Notes under the pieces: generated by a model
What the model saw: the letters and a program-made list of their open reading frames with translations, nothing else
The model's database searches: none
Told to the model about the DNA's origin: nothing
Made by a program: the position numbers and the translations under genes
Source of the DNA: Sinohyriopsis cumingii
Taxonomy: Eukaryota > Mollusca > Bivalvia > Unionida > Unionidae
NCBI GenBank assembly: GCA_028554795.2
Contig: CM068831.1
Location: 34,659,644 to 34,723,643, forward strand
Length of the DNA: 64,000 nt
Direction of reading: 5' to 3'
Shown: one piece after another, positions 1 to 13,424 of the stretch
How positions within the stretch are numbered: position 1 is the stretch's first letter
How the letters are laid out: every line of letters begins with the position of its first letter

Positions 1-21
1 GTATGTATGTATGTATGTACG

Positions 22-55
<34 letters not shown>

Positions 56-84
56 TGTATGTATGTATGTATGTATGTATGTAT
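1..84. repeat. (GTAT)n microsatellite
   Basis: This is an almost pure GTAT tetranucleotide tract at the window edge, so its true length is unknown. The ORF running through it (repeated M-Y-V-C) is a product of the repeat. Confidence 0.95.
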
Positions 85-1837
85 CTATACGAAACCTGAC
101 TTGATAAAATACACTTATGGTATTTTCTATCTCAAAATATCAGAATGTAAATTTTGTGCTCAGAAGGACGTATCTCGCATCAAGGTCTATATATCCGGGT
201 TTAAGTCACAACTATCGCTTCGGAGTCTGTATCCACGGATTTAATCCCATTCTATTGTTAAAGCATTTTTCCTGTCGTGTTTTGGTGGTACTTCTTGAAA
301 TATAATTAGATATTATTAGCATTTATTTAATGATGACTGTTTTTTTCTCTGAACATTTTGGTGTGTGTGTGTGTGTGTTTCGATTTTGACGGCAGTGTAC
401 AATGAGGATTCAAGCAATGATGTGTACTCGGAAGTGACATGTGTCAACTTCGGCCATCGCACACGAACTTGTTTATAGTTTATCCTCTCCAAAAATGTTT
501 GCTACTCTGCGCCAAGAACTTTGGTGTGATTTGATCTTTGAAGATACTTTAGATTCGCATGTTGTTTACTAGCATTTGAATCGTCCAGTACTGACAAACA
601 TATGTAGGGACTACATGAGGAAAATAACTGGGGTCTGAATCAATTATCTTAGTGTTAACCGTGAAACTTTTCATTTTAATTCATTGGGATAGAGCCATAA
701 AACTTTGACCGCGTGTGTACACTCACACTGAAAATCGAACTGTCACATTAAAAATTAAAAATTTAATTTTTTTTCTTCACACTTAAAATTTAATTATTTT
801 TTTTTACAAATTTGTAACAAAATTATCTTTATAGTGTAGAAAGAATTTATAGCCATTATTATCGATTTGCATGTTTGACTACATCAAATAAAAGTTTAAA
901 AAGTGGATATTCTTTTAATTCTGTTAGAGAAAATATCTTTCAAAATTCTTGTATAGAATGTTTGGGATCATAGTTGTGATCTGAGTCTGTACAGCTGAGA
1001 TTTTGTTTCCGCCTGTTACCAGCAAAAATGCTAACTCAACAAACAACCATTAAAACATCGCAGCCATCTATTCTTCTTGTCAATACTCGTGCAAAGTTAA
1101 TGTCAGACTTTTGGTTGTCTTATATTAATCGCGCATGCCTGACCGATGCATCCCACCAGAATGGTGAGCAAATACCATGAGTGCATACCATGCCAGTGTC
1201 AACTGACAGAAAGACGTAGTAATGTTGACCGTATCTCCTTCCACCCTGCGAGAGAGGCATTGTTTTTCAAATGAGTAATATACTAGGTTTTGATGATGCG
1301 ACCCAGATAAAAGTTCTGAGTTTTAAAAGAAACGGTTGATATAAGAAACCTTGACCTCTTATTTTCAAAAGGTATTTTATGTTGTCTAAACTTTAGAATA
1401 AATTTCATAGACATTGTAAAGAATTTTAGGATATTTATCCTAATCCTGTGTTTTGTGGGTAAGTGTTATTGCACTTATTTGAAGGGGTAAATTGGTTTTA
1501 CAAATTTAAGCAGCCTTTATCACATTACTTTTTATTTCCACACTTTTATAATTTTAACTTTTATATTGTACAAGGAGGAGTGCCAGAACGTTTTGTCTTC
1601 TCCACAGCGAGTACAATAGAATAGATCAGATAGATTTTGTCATCATGAATTTAATGTAATTAGCAGACGCGGAATCACTTTCATGGCTTACAATAAAACC
1701 AGTGTTGCCCGCAGGCATAGCCATATTGTTGAGATGACATTCAAAATATGGAACCGGTCTTAACTAAACAAGAAACTCGATAAAAAGATAGGTAATCGAC
1801 ACCTTAGACGTATTTTACTGTGGTGTCACAAGATTTT
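85..1837. other. AT-rich non-coding DNA
   Basis: I see no gene here. A (GT)n tract lies at 360-378. There is no long open frame, splice-site series or homology to the duplication units that I can support. Confidence 0.5.
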
Positions 1838-1915
1838 GATAGGTAGAGAAATATGGTTGTTATATGTTATTATTTTGCTAGGTAGAGAAATATGGTTGTT
1901 ATATGTCATTCCACT
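1838..1915. repeat. Two-copy tandem repeat, 39-bp period
   Basis: The block beginning AGGTAGAGAAATATGG occurs at 1841 and again at 1880. The second copy differs at only a few bases, so this is a local tandem duplication. Confidence 0.85.
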
Positions 1916-3355
1916 GTGAAAGCCTCTTCGATAAGTGTTTCAAATATTGGATTCTCCGCATTGAAGTATTGTGATGCAGGATATTAATTTTGAGATTTCT
2001 ACAGAACATATAGCAAACTGATCCAGTTTGCAACAGACAATAAATTCAAAGGTCACAAAGTAAATTTTAATTGATGGTCATTTTAACACTCCATTTTCTC
2101 CACACTGTTTTGACAAACGGTATTAAGTCCAAACTTTCACCCAGTACGTTTGTAGTTTGGATACCGTAATGCAAAGTATCCATGATTAGTATTTACACCT
2201 GTTGGCATGTCTCTGTTATTTAGCGATACATTGCCATTGCAGCTATCAAGGGAATTCATTCATTATTAACTGTTCCTAATTATAACATAGTAGTTCTACT
2301 TCCTCATTGATATACAAATTAATTGTTTTTCGTAAATTGAATTAAATATACAATTCACAAACGCTGGAGTGAGACGAAATGTTATTCGTGCCATGTCATA
2401 TTAAATATAACTTTCATTCGGAAACTTTCTTACATTAATTTCATATTATTGCTGTGAGTGTTAATTATTGGATTTAAAAACGGCAAGTTTTGTCATTCCT
2501 GCTAATATATATTCTGTTCCAGTTCGCTCGAGTTTGGTTGCGTTCATCTCTATTCGTTAATAATATTAACCGGGCAATCTACAAAGTGCAGGTGACCTAT
2601 CTTTTCTTCATATATAGCTATGCATCTGCTTTATTTTTAAGTGTCTATAAAATATAAAAGCGTTTTGTCTCAATTTAACTATCCCATCGCAGAAAATCAC
2701 AGGCAATGTAGAATCCAAACGCGAAAGCCCTGAGCTCCATGAGCTCTCCAGGAATAAAAGACTAATTTATCTCGATGCCATCAACAATGGTTAGAAATGC
2801 GAGGTCTACCGAACTGTTATGAAGAAGAGGACATGGACCAAACTTCGTCCTTAGTTAAATTTATTATTTTGCTACTTCTGTGCGAGCTCAATAGTTACTC
2901 TTCTTCCCCAACAAATGCCACTGTTCTTTTCATTTGAACCTCTGTTTCTCATAGATGTAAATAACTTAGCTATATTTAGCGATTTTTTTAAAAGTATAGT
3001 CTCTTTACATTTGCTGGAGAGGACATTTTTTATTGTTGGATGACGATAAAGATCCTCAAATAGTTTCTAAGAATATATTCTCCAATCAAACTTTCGCATA
3101 TCCTTTATGCTACTTGTAAAATTGTTTATAATAAGCTTGTCTATAATTTGTTTAAATTTGTCGATGGAAAGAAGAAAAAATATCGACAGTTCCAGAATTT
3201 TGTGTTATATTCGGATATATTGAAATACAAATTTGTTCTCAGAAAATGGATTTTCTTCATCAGTGCGCGCAAAGTAACCTATGTACAAAACTTAGGTGTG
3301 TCGGACTGATTGACGGAGCGACATCCAGTGGTGACACTTTGCGCCCCTGCCAATG

Positions 3356-3358
<3 letters not shown>

Positions 3359-3388
<30 letters not shown>
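3359..3388. repeat. (GA)n microsatellite
   Basis: This pure GA tract sits at the same place in unit C as GA tracts in unit A (about 28,142-28,162) and unit B (about 62,690-62,712), so the microsatellite predates the duplications. Confidence 0.9.
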
Positions 3389-3390
<2 letters not shown>

Positions 3391-4730
3391 GCAATTAGAA
3401 TTAAATGTATCTTGATAACTTTGATCATAGCTCTAATTTTTTGGCGTTGATAGCACAAAGACTTCTGTTCTTAAAGAGGTGTCCTTTAAGTCCTGGAAAA
3501 AGCAACCAATGAAAAGATTTATTGAAGGAGAAAGTAAATCTTTTATAAACTAAACATAGTTCATCTTGCCACGTGATATTGCATAATTTTCAAATTTTCG
3601 ATGTGTAATAGTAAAACATAGTGAAAAACTGGTACAGTATATAGATCCTTGCATAGACTTGTGTGGCGAAATTATATTAGCTTGTAGGAAATGTAATGTT
3701 CAGATCGTTACAAAAACGAATGCTTTAGTGATGCCTTTCTTAGAATGATTACCATGATGTGGTTCCTTTAAGGCTTAAGGAAATGCAAGCGTAAATTAAT
3801 ATTTCACAAAACATTTTAAACATCTGGGACAAGTCTTCCAAATTTATTCAGAGTCATGTATTCTAATTCGCAAAACACATTGCTAGACTTCATGTACAAT
3901 GTTGTGTCATCTGTCACGGTTGATTAGTGTGACAGGGTTGACATTTTGGGTAATATAAAGACAGCGAAGGATTCGCATATAATTTGCAAATATGTTTTAC
4001 AAAATCAAATGTTTTAATTTTAGCCAATCAATGAAAATTGCAATTTAATTTTGTTGTAGAATTGCTTGAGTTTAAGTACCTCACATTATGATGTTACGTA
4101 AATGACGCCGCGAAAATATGTGACATAAAAAAATTATCGTGTGAGATGGAGAAATATCACTGACGTGACGTTGTGCTAATGAAGAGAAACAGTTTTAAGA
4201 AATCACACGAACTCTTGTGACATCGAAGGAATACTGTTCAATGGTTAATATGATCATTCCAAACTTCGGCAAACGGCGCGGATACACGTATTAGGACAGA
4301 AATTTTTACTAAAAGTAATAAGATTGAAATTTTCTCTAAATTATATTATAAGTAATTTTTTATTAAATTATATTGAAAGTAATTTTCTATTAAAATATAT
4401 TGAGATTAAATCCATATATTTCGGTATTACAATTATATACTATTTAATAAAGATTGCGCCCTTATGAGCAAAGGCAAAACTCTCTGTACATTTCCCTTGT
4501 ATCATAAGTCAGCATAAACTACACTCGCTAAGTTAAGTTACTGCTTTGCGGAAGCCTAAAATTCCTGAATAAGCTGTAAGCACTACGCGTTGCCGTGGCA
4601 GAATTGTCTGTCTAATGACGTACATAGACCCAGACGATAGTCTGTAAAAAACTATGAAGCCTCACTTTGAGATTCTGGCGTTTACAAGAACTTGACGCAT
4701 GTCCATATTTGGACGTGTCCTAAGAAACTG

Positions 4731-4808
4731 ATATAAAAAGCGAAAATCCACGGGCATGCCAGTTCTTCAGTCAGAAACTCAAACAGACTTCTGTCTTTAC
4801 AGGTAAGA
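4731..4808 (+). promoter_or_regulatory. TATA-type promoter candidate followed by a splice-donor-like site
   Basis: A TATAAAAA box (4732-4739) lies about 28 bp upstream of a 43-bp segment (4760-4802). That segment ends in ACAG followed at once by GTAAGATT, a good match to an exon end with a 5' splice donor. The 43-bp segment recurs at 5,624-5,666 (about 37 of 43 identical), where it directly follows an AATAAA. A retroelement transcript with terminal repeats is one reading; a host non-coding first exon is another. No downstream coding exon was identified. Confidence 0.35.
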
Positions 4809-4870
4809 TTATCGTCTATGTACAATTTTTTGTATAGTATAAGGATTTTTAGTGTTATAAGGATTTTTAG

Positions 4871-5129
4871 TTGTTGTTGTTCTTCTTCTTCTAGGGTTTA
4901 ACGCCATTTTCCAGCACAAGATAAGCTATACATGGCAGTCAGTATAACTGGTGGAAGAAGAACCCTGGAAAACCCAAGGAAGAACCACCGACCCACGAGA
5001 AGCTACTGGCAGGCTTTCCCACGTACCCACGCTAGCCGAGCCTTGGACTCGAACCCACGCGGACAGAGGTGAGATGGCAGTGATCCGGAACGGTGAGCGC
5101 TTTAGACCACTCGGCCACTCGGGGCCCCT
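4871..5129 (-). mobile_element. tRNA-derived SINE
   Basis: Read on the minus strand, the element starts with a tRNA-like head. It has an A box (TGGCCGAGTGG, at 5107-5117) and a B box (GGTTCGAGTCC, at 5045-5055), suggesting a class II tRNA such as tRNA-Leu as ancestor. The body continues into a mollusc-type tail and ends in a short GAA/CAA-rich stretch at 4,871-4,892. Flanking copies of GATTTTTAG at 4862-4870 and 5130-5138 look like target-site duplications. The head would be transcribed by RNA polymerase III; mobilisation would need a partner LINE. Confidence 0.85.
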
Positions 5130-5623
5130 GATTTTTAGTGTTAAGATAATTAATCTAAAATTAGTACGTTGCAACATTGGATTATTTTAATATTTTTTTA
5201 CTATTCTTTAATATAATGTATTGGAAAGTTTAATTGATTGAAGAACTTATATTTACTTGTAATTATATTATTGATTATAGTAAAAAGCAACGTTCGCTAC
5301 CAACCTCATACTCAGAAATAGTTAATTTAGAAATAAAATACTCTTTAAACAATGTAGAATAATATGTTGACATTTTAGAATAAATTTAGTAAAATATATT
5401 TCAGTTACGGTATTAGTCTAAAATATTGCATTTTAGCTATCGTGAATCTATTTATCTTTATTATATTCTAAACGGCAGACATTATGCAAATGTATGATGT
5501 TGGTAAGTGAAGGAATATCGTAGTTTTATTTGTATTTCTTCTATATGTAATTTAAGTTTATGAAGATTCATATTGGAATGTTGATATTAGAATGTAATTT
5601 TATATGTTGAGTATTTCAATAAA

Positions 5624-5666
5624 CAGTTCTTTCGTTAGAAACTTAAAGAGACTTCTGTCTTCACAG
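5624..5666 (+). repeat. Second copy of the 43-bp segment at 4760-4802
   Basis: It begins CAGTTCTTTCGTTAGAAAC and ends in CACAG. An AATAAA hexamer (5618-5623) immediately precedes it. The first copy instead follows a TATA box at the spacing expected of a transcription start. Confidence 0.7.
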
Positions 5667-5752
5667 TCGATCCCGTACCTCCGCTTGCCAAATTACCCAG
5701 ATGTAGCCATATCTTCGTTGTCAAGGTGTTTTAATCTTTCATGAGGTTTTAA

Positions 5753-5798
5753 CTTCTTCTTCTTCTTCTTCTTCTCTCTCTCTCTCTCCCTCTCTCTG
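5753..5798. repeat. (TTC)n(TC)n microsatellite
   Basis: This is a pyrimidine tract that changes from TTC triplets to TC dinucleotides. Confidence 0.9.
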
Positions 5799-8172
5799 GT
5801 CATGGAAACGGCTTGACCAAGAGTTTATCAGACAATTCTTCTCATAAAAGCTGATGGATAAATCACTTTTCGTAGAACACGCACTAACGTCAGGGGGAAC
5901 ATGATAACATATGCAATTATTATTCTAGTTTTCTTTTTTCATGACGAAATTGTCCTCACAAGGCGTCTGCTATATTACCCAAAGGCGTCGCTCTAAAGCA
6001 GCATGCCATATGCTGAGAGTGTGCTCTTGATTATGTGACGTCCAAAGAAAGGGCAATAATAGGTTTATTATACTAAAAGTCAGAGGAGAAAGACTTTTTG
6101 TCTGGAAATATGGCATAATGTAAAATATCCTGTAGTCTAACTTTTCCAGTTACCGGCGGGATTCTATATCAGTATGGACTGGATGGTTCTATTTTTTCGC
6201 TAAAGCTGGATCCCTCCTAATCTGAAGAGAAAATTTACTAACCTACTAACTGAATTTCATTTGAGAATAACTTTTAATCACCAAACAACAAGATAAACGT
6301 AAATGTACATGTCATACTTGTTGAACCCCTTACCTTGAAAACCACTCGCAAAGTGAACAACATGTGTAAAATGCCTTGTCATTCTTCAGTGTTATCGGGC
6401 GATAACTATGTGTGGTACAATATGTATCCTTGACTAAATCACGTATTAATTTATTGTCATTTAGCTAAATAAAAAGTTTGGTCCTAAGCATTCTGGATGC
6501 AATCGGGGTAAAAATGTCCGTACCATGGCGACAGAAAAGATTTATGTGCTTAATTAATTAATTAATTTTATTTTGGTCCTATCTTTTTTTATCGTGCAAC
6601 GGCTTTAAGATGATGATCAATAATATAGGATTAATACTGTAATAATCGCAGCTATCAGAACAATTTTATATTGAACTGAAGAAGTTGATCTTTACCTTTA
6701 TGCACATCCATGTTTACCTTTAAAGCAATTCTTATTTAGTTTATGTTTCGCTTGTGTAAAATGAGACTTTATTGAACTATATGTCCGAATTACAGGCGAT
6801 GAAATGGCATACAAAGGCTTCAAATGTTCAATCAATACGTTCATGTGGACACCGTTTTGCAGATCTTGCAAATAAATTTTCCCAGTCAGTTTATGATACA
6901 CTGTGATCAATGGGAGAAAAAGTAACAGTTGGATATCAATTATGGCTATAAATCTGGGCTATATATCATCGAACCGTTTGAAGGACAGGCAAATAATGAC
7001 AGTTTTATCAGTGGAGACCGCTGAGCTTTTATAACATGTATAGTGCATCTTGTTATATGCACAGATGTTTACTTTCTGGAGGTAATGATACATGCGTTAA
7101 ATCAAATTAGCTTATGCGACATTTTATGCAAACTTTAATGGCGAAGATTATCGTTTCAGAAATGTAATGTCTAGTTGGTTGCAAGGAAAATGAATTTTGA
7201 ACAAATTTGTCGGAACCAATACGATTAAACTTGATATGTTTGACTATAATATATCTGGCAAAATAAAATCTGACATTTACGTGATATCTTTCTAAGAATT
7301 AGTACGATGGTGTGACAGCCTTAAGGACACACGTTACAAATTGTATGAAAAATGGGAACCAGCCTGGACATAGGTGAACATAAAATAGAGTATATATGGG
7401 TTTGTGTGGCCAGGATTGGCTGATGATGAAAGTTATTTTGCAGGACAAAGAATCTTTTGAGATTTGTTCCTAGTTTTAACTTACAAAAATTAGATACATT
7501 GTTTTGGAATTTCAGTCTTTTAACAGTCTTGAGTTTGGAACACTCTTACTGAAATAAGCACCTGACTCTTAGGTAAAGAATTGAAAGCACGTTTCAAACA
7601 TATATAATTCCAGAATATGCCTCATCTCATAGCCTTTTCTCTACACAGAAGCTGATATCCAGGCTTCATCTGTACTGAAAAATATAGGTTTGAGCACGTG
7701 AACTCAAACATTTATTGAATTTTTAATATCATGGTGTTTGCATAGGTTTACTATAGGAACTGAATTAGTACTGTGAGTACTTAAGGTGTGTAGGATTGCA
7801 TACGTGATTTAACATTTCACATGATGTTTTAATATCTTTCAATTGTTGTTTCATAAATCTTGTTTTCTAAGTGAAAAATATGTTATAAGACTTTAATTTT
7901 AGTTGTTGCCTGAACAAGATATTATAAGTGATTTAGAATTCAGTTGTCCACAGAGTCTGATATTCTCGATTCCGATGGTAAGTAATTGAAGTACGTATCA
8001 GTAGTGCGCATCACAAAAGTGCTCAAAACAGGTATGACGTGAAGGGCACATGAGTAGAGAGGGTGGTAAGCCAAAGAAAATTGTGGGATTTTTTAACAGA
8101 AACTTCAACTATTTGTGTGTGTTACAGACCCCTTAGCTAGCGCTGTTTTTCTGATAATATTCAGCGAACGAG

Positions 8173-8196
8173 CTCGCGCGCGCGCGTGTGTGTGTA
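8173..8196. repeat. (CG)n(TG)n alternating purine-pyrimidine tract
   Basis: This short CG then TG tract is one of the few CpG-dense spots in the window, and alternating purine-pyrimidine DNA can form Z-DNA. Confidence 0.8.
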
Positions 8197-10449
8197 TGCT
8201 TCAAAGTAAAGAGCCTAAATCGAAATGATGTAAAGCGTTATATTATGTTCACAACAAAAATTGAATGATGTAAACCGAAAGATTTAATTACATGGACAGC
8301 ACAATGTTTTGACAAAATTCAAGAGGACTTTAAACGAGTTAAAGAAATACTACAAGGAAAAAACGATGACAACATAAAGGCGTGAATAAAATAAGGAAGA
8401 CCGATTCAGTTTTATTTTATCAGATAAAATGTCCTGAACATGTCAGTGCCATAACGATTATGACCGAGTTTCCCTCACAGTCAAATGCAGCATGACTCTA
8501 AAGTACCCCGATGACTAAATATTATTTAGAAAATTACAATGTTGCCTAATGTAAAGCGTAAAGAGATACGATTGTATTAACGCCATGCATTTCGTCATAT
8601 CTGCTCAATATTAGTTGATAGTGATTTACCATGTAGTCTGTTAAATAAAAGGACTGACAGACTCAAAAGCACGGACACTCGAATTGTGACTCTAACTGAT
8701 TCTTACATAACTCGAACTGCCACTGACTAATAATTATTCGTGGAAAAAATATAAAATCTGTGACCAGTGAGTGCTTTCTGAGGGTGTTAAAATTAAATTG
8801 ATGAGTTAATGTCTTTTAACTTTTCTATTCTACTGTCAAAATATCTGATGTTAATAAATCACTTAGATAATAGAGATTATGCCAGCAGATTTTCTGATTA
8901 AATTAGATACTGAAAGGCTGAAACTGCTTTTTACCTTTATGCGCCTCCTGTATTGCTTTTGAAACTTTATTGTTTTATTTGTGTTATTGTCTGTGTGAAA
9001 CCTGTCGTTATATTTTAAATATGCCTAAATTGCAAGCGCTGAAATGATGTACAAACACTTCGAATTTTCGATCAAAGTCACGTGATGATCTAGTTTCAAA
9101 CTTTGCACAAACGATGGCACATTTCGAATCAAAAACAGACGTGTAGTTTATCAATGTATTAAATGTAATCAAAAAGCCTTCGTGAATGAAGTGGATCTTT
9201 ATCTCAGAGCCATCAATGAATAAATAAATGAGTGGCGACAAAAACCTGTATACTCCATTCCATGGTCCATGAGGCATGTCCGTCGGTTGGGAAAAATGGT
9301 ATAGAGTGAATTTCTTATTGCGTGAAATTTAATGTTTGGCTATGTCTGTACGAAATCTATTGACTGCACTCGGTACACATCCCATTGTCTCTCTTGTTTT
9401 ATTATTAAGTTTCTGTTTCTCATATGAACATTACGGCCTGGTTTTGTGTGTATTTGTGCACAGTGAGTAAAAAGGTATTGATGTGTGTATAAGTAAATTA
9501 TGTAATTCAATGCATGTTGATTCAGCCTCTCGAAACAATACCAGACAATCTATGACATGAACTTCACGCTGAGTTCATCTTTAAAGATTAACTAGGATTT
9601 TGACAATAGAAAGTTCAGTAATGACAACATTTTGTAGAAATTACAAAGGGAAATAATTATGATCTAATACTTGTTAACGTGTTAACCTTGCAACTTTAAA
9701 TTACAATTGCTTGTTTATAAATTGATACAAAAACATAAACGCTTAACGGTTTATGTAAAATGATATTTGTAAAGAAAAAAAAAACATAAATTTACAAATT
9801 ATCATTTTTAATATCTTTCTAAATTAAGTGTAATCTTGGAAGAAAATTAATATTTAGAAACTTTGCACAAAATATGCGCATTTAAAGTCTTAGTTGGTTT
9901 CATGCATGCTTGTTAGTATCATTAAACAGTATATGTATTACCATACCATTTAGAAATTCAAAGGATGGAAAGTTTCAAATTCTGTCATATAAAATACTTT
10001 TGAAAGTCAGAAAGAGGCGGTTATTCAAAGTACATGATCTGTCATGAACACATTTAGCTATATGTATATCCTGAATAAAACTTGCTTTTCTTGTGTAATA
10101 TATTTAATTTAGTACTTAGACACACTACGACATTATAGCATAAACCAAAATCACATTTGGACGAATCATTACACGTAATAATTGTTAATTAGTACTCTAA
10201 AAGTGCACTAGAAATGGTCAAACAGTCCATTCGAGTTAAGTTTATAAAACTAATCTGAATAAATACGTGGTTACATTTCCTGCACGTGCAACTGCCCGTC
10301 TTTTTTTAGACTTTTAGGGAATGAGTTTTCCACATTTAGTTGATGATATTTTCCAGGAACATTTTGGGCAATATGCACTTAAATATCCCCACAATGTATC
10401 TCCACAATGAACCAGCTAATTACGGTAATGTTTTCAGTTTACTACGTTG

Positions 10450-10990
10450 TCACTTAACTTCCATGTATACTGGTGTGAACTAATTATTGCGCCTTAAATT
10501 CATAATAGCTATTGGTAGTATTGCCGTCAACAGCATCATAGTCATTATAAGACTCAGCGCCGTTTTTTTCGTATAAAGAATGATGGGCAAACAATGGTGC
10601 TTTTCATTGCGAGATGCATGCATTGACATTAACTCTCGTCAGGAAATGATTTCTGTCTGAAAATTGTATTATCTGAGAAAGTTTAATGTGGCTCTTGTAA
10701 ATCATAAACGAGGTGATCACCCTAGCACCCGTTTACAACACTACCAGTTAGAGCTGCTTATTATCTTGTTTACACAAAACTGATGCTAGTTATGGCGCCT
10801 ATAATGATGTGTAGACAAAACCGATGGCGGGACTACATCAAATAGTGATAGCTTACATAATAATTACACAGAAGAATGACGGCAGGAGCACAGGAGTTAG
10901 AAAATATGTACACTTCGCTAACCACAAACATGGCAGCGTTGAGTGTAATCTTGAAGCGTCAGTTAGATAGTACAATAAATCAGATCGGTA
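10450..10990 (-). repeat. Inverted arm, left; homologous to 20,405-20,900
   Basis: The reverse complement matches the start of unit A (20,405-20,900) and unit B (42,280-42,760). The core match includes a TGTGTAAACA-like motif, an ATAAGC box, a TACAAGAGC block and a CAGACA-xx-AA-xTC-x-TTTCCTGA block. With the right arm it brackets the decayed Polinton-like element, as terminal inverted repeats would. Divergence is high (roughly one third by eye), and the outer boundary is unclear. Confidence 0.5.
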
Positions 10991-12524
10991 AATGGCACAT
11001 ATAAGATTTTCAAGAACTAGTCCGATAAATCAATCCCGTAAATCTGTGTTGATACTGATGGACGATGTTGTGGGACTGATGTAATCTGTTCATTAAAATA
11101 TGCAATTTTGCTGTATGCAAATCATTTTGGAACAATCCCGCTAACACTTTAGACCCATACCGGTAATTGGTAACAGCCATATCAAGCGCGAAATTCAAAA
11201 CGGCCACAAGACAGATGGTTGTGCTATTCCAGGTGGATTTACAATTCACCAAACATTTCATTTGCTCAGGAAATATAATCTACATGTCACCAAAAGAACC
11301 CTTTAGCCGACGCTAGCTGCACAGCCACGAGAAATACCGGTAAGTGAATAAAAAAAACATCGATATGTGCAGCCAAATTTGCCTTCAGATAATTGCAGCT
11401 TTTAATGAATAGCTGATATCAACCCCTCACCTAAAATAAATATCATCACGGGTGAAGAGCTGATTTGTCGGCCTAGTCATTAACGTGATCAAAGTAATTT
11501 ATCAGACGTTAAAGGTAACATGAAGATCACTTTGCTTTTTTAGGCAGGGATATCCAAAGAGCTAGATCAACCTACAAAAAGAATACAATACGTTTGGCGA
11601 CAGACAATCTTCTTTTTATTTTATCAAGATCAATATTGACGGTACCCACTTTTCATTCAGGCTTCATTTACGTTCCCACCGCATTTTCGAAAAGCATTAA
11701 AGTACTATCAGCTTCAAAGCCAATACTTTTGAAATCTTTGGTTCTGAAATTGTTTGCATACATTTTTATATCTACTAACGGACAATGACCACGATGTTGT
11801 CTTGTCTGCTATTGTGATGATTTGATTGTATTGTGATGTACCTGGATTCGGGATATGTAAGTTATATATTTGTAACCGTATAGTGTAATAGCTTGAGAAA
11901 AGAATCACACCGTTGATCGCATCATTTGACGTATCAAGTCGCTAATTATACACGAATTCGTTGAAAGCTACCCTTCTCCTAGTATGAAAACGCCAGATCC
12001 ACACTTCTGCTGGACAATCAACCAGAATTGAAAGGTTATGGTAAATTCAAGTAGTCTCTCACTCATTTCATGGCGTCGCATATGGAACTTGGCCACCAAA
12101 TGCATATAATGCATGGTATATGCTTGAATAAGAGGCGAAGTGTGTATTTGAAAGCCACATTTGTTAAACTCGTTTGAAGACAGTGGAGGAATATGTCTAA
12201 TTGTATGTTTACTCGTTTGACATCAGTGTATTGTCTTGTTTATGATTCTGTGTTGTCCGATGGCGCACCAACATAATATTTAGGGCTAAGTAGGTTACGT
12301 CCACACGAGTCGTGCTAACTTCAAACATAGGCACATTCCCGTTACTTGATATTCTAAATCATTCTGGTGCCTGAATAATTATTAGATGATATATCACCCA
12401 ACATAAATATGTGTCGCAGTTGGATACACATCTAATAGGTAGGTTCCAAAACCAAATATTGTATCTTCGTACTGTTTGTTGGCCGCATTTCAGTTTTGCT
12501 GGTTGAGTTGACATTCCTGTAAAG
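10991..12524. other. Non-coding or fully decayed interior of the Polinton-like relic
   Basis: Only short open frames are present, such as 11,010-11,261 on the minus strand and 11,594-11,788 on the plus strand. None shows a domain I recognise. By position this may be decayed Polinton sequence, but I cannot show it. Confidence 0.4.
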
Positions 12525-13166
12525 TTATTGCTGCTCATTTCTATGAGGACATTTGGACGTCACCTCAGAACCTGTAATCAAAATTGGCTGTCCGTACCCA
12601 TCATTAACGCAACTGAAGCCGCTTGCAGCTCTAAGTGTGATAGGAAAGGGACTTCTATCTGCTAATCTGTTGCCGAATATGTCGCCGATAAAAGCTTGAT
12701 TACGCGAGATCCTTGTCGCGACATAGACACTACTAACTTTAAGCAGTGTAATCAAGATGATATAGGAGGCAACAGGTATACTTTTATGATGTTTTGTCAA
12801 AATGCAGTTAATGACATGTGTCGTCGTGGTTTCGACGAACTGTTTTTGCCAGACATTTGTGTTAGACACGCAATAAGTTGTGACACGGATCGCTAAGGGT
12901 TTACAAACAATATAGCGTAATGTCATTTGTCTGAATCGAGGAATCAAGAGATAATGCTGATGATATAAAAGAGTAGTGGAGAATCTGCGACAATTGCGCG
13001 ATCTTGTTCTAGCAGAAGCTAATTTGGCGAGAGCGAATTTTGTGCGACGTAGACCAAATACTATTTCAGCCCGTATCAGTAGCCATTGTTGAGGTGACTT
13101 CTGCACAGGACAGAGAACATGAAAAACAAATGAAGAAACAAGCAAGAACTGAATCCGTCTTAGCAA
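12525..13166 (-). CDS. Hypothetical 213-codon open frame in the Polinton-like relic
   Basis: An ATG-initiated frame of 213 codons is long for DNA this AT-rich, where random frames of that size are rare. The product is basic and rich in Arg, Thr and Ser, with no signal peptide or domain I recognise. The plus strand of the same interval also reads as long, gapped stretches (for example VVENLRQLRDLVLAEANLAR near 12,975), so the frame could be the shadow of a decayed plus-strand gene. It lies just beyond the broken end of the polymerase relic, so it may belong to the same element. I do not assign a function. Confidence 0.25.
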   Translation of the reverse strand: MLRRIQFLLVSSFVFHVLCPVQKSPQQWLLIRAEIVFGLRRTKFALAKLASARTRSRNCRRFSTTLLYHQHYLLIPRFRQMTLRYIVCKPLAIRVTTYCVSNTNVWQKQFVETTTTHVINCILTKHHKSIPVASYIILITLLKVSSVYVATRISRNQAFIGDIFGNRLADRSPFPITLRAASGFSCVNDGYGQPILITGSEVTSKCPHRNEQQ

Positions 13167-13424
13167 AGTTAATGATGGTGTGAAATACCAAGCAGAAAAA
13201 AAACAAGAGTAGATCTCAGCAAAGAAAATGAAGGGGTTTCAAAAACATACAGAGAAAAAACTGAGGACGCGAAGGCTGAGTCAGAAGGAGTCTTTGAGAA
13301 GGCAACAAAATGAGCATGCTAAAGAAGAAGAGACAGGTGGGGAGCTCGATAATGAGTGGGTTAGAAATATTTCTGAAGAATGATACCAGGATCATGTAGA
13401 GAATACAGCTGATTATGTAGTGTG

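Larger units (their letters stand above)
2080..9300 (+). repeat. Diverged segmental duplication, unit C
   Basis: Several blocks match units A and B in the same orientation. Approximate anchors are 2,100-2,350 with 27,500-27,740 and 61,365-61,440; 2,560-2,960 with 61,660-62,110; 3,300-3,800 with 28,070-28,690 and 62,625-63,240; 6,060-6,200 with 31,950-32,100 and 63,860-64,000; and 6,640-6,910 plus 8,890-9,230 with 33,110-33,440. Identity by eye is roughly 65-75% with many indels. No intact gene is present. The stretch from about 3,900 to 5,900 has no counterpart that I can find in A or B and may be an insertion. Confidence 0.65.

Noticed and set aside
4926..5190. 83- and 79-codon frames on both strands
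   Set aside because: They lie within the tRNA-derived SINE. The A and B boxes, tail and target duplications explain the sequence.
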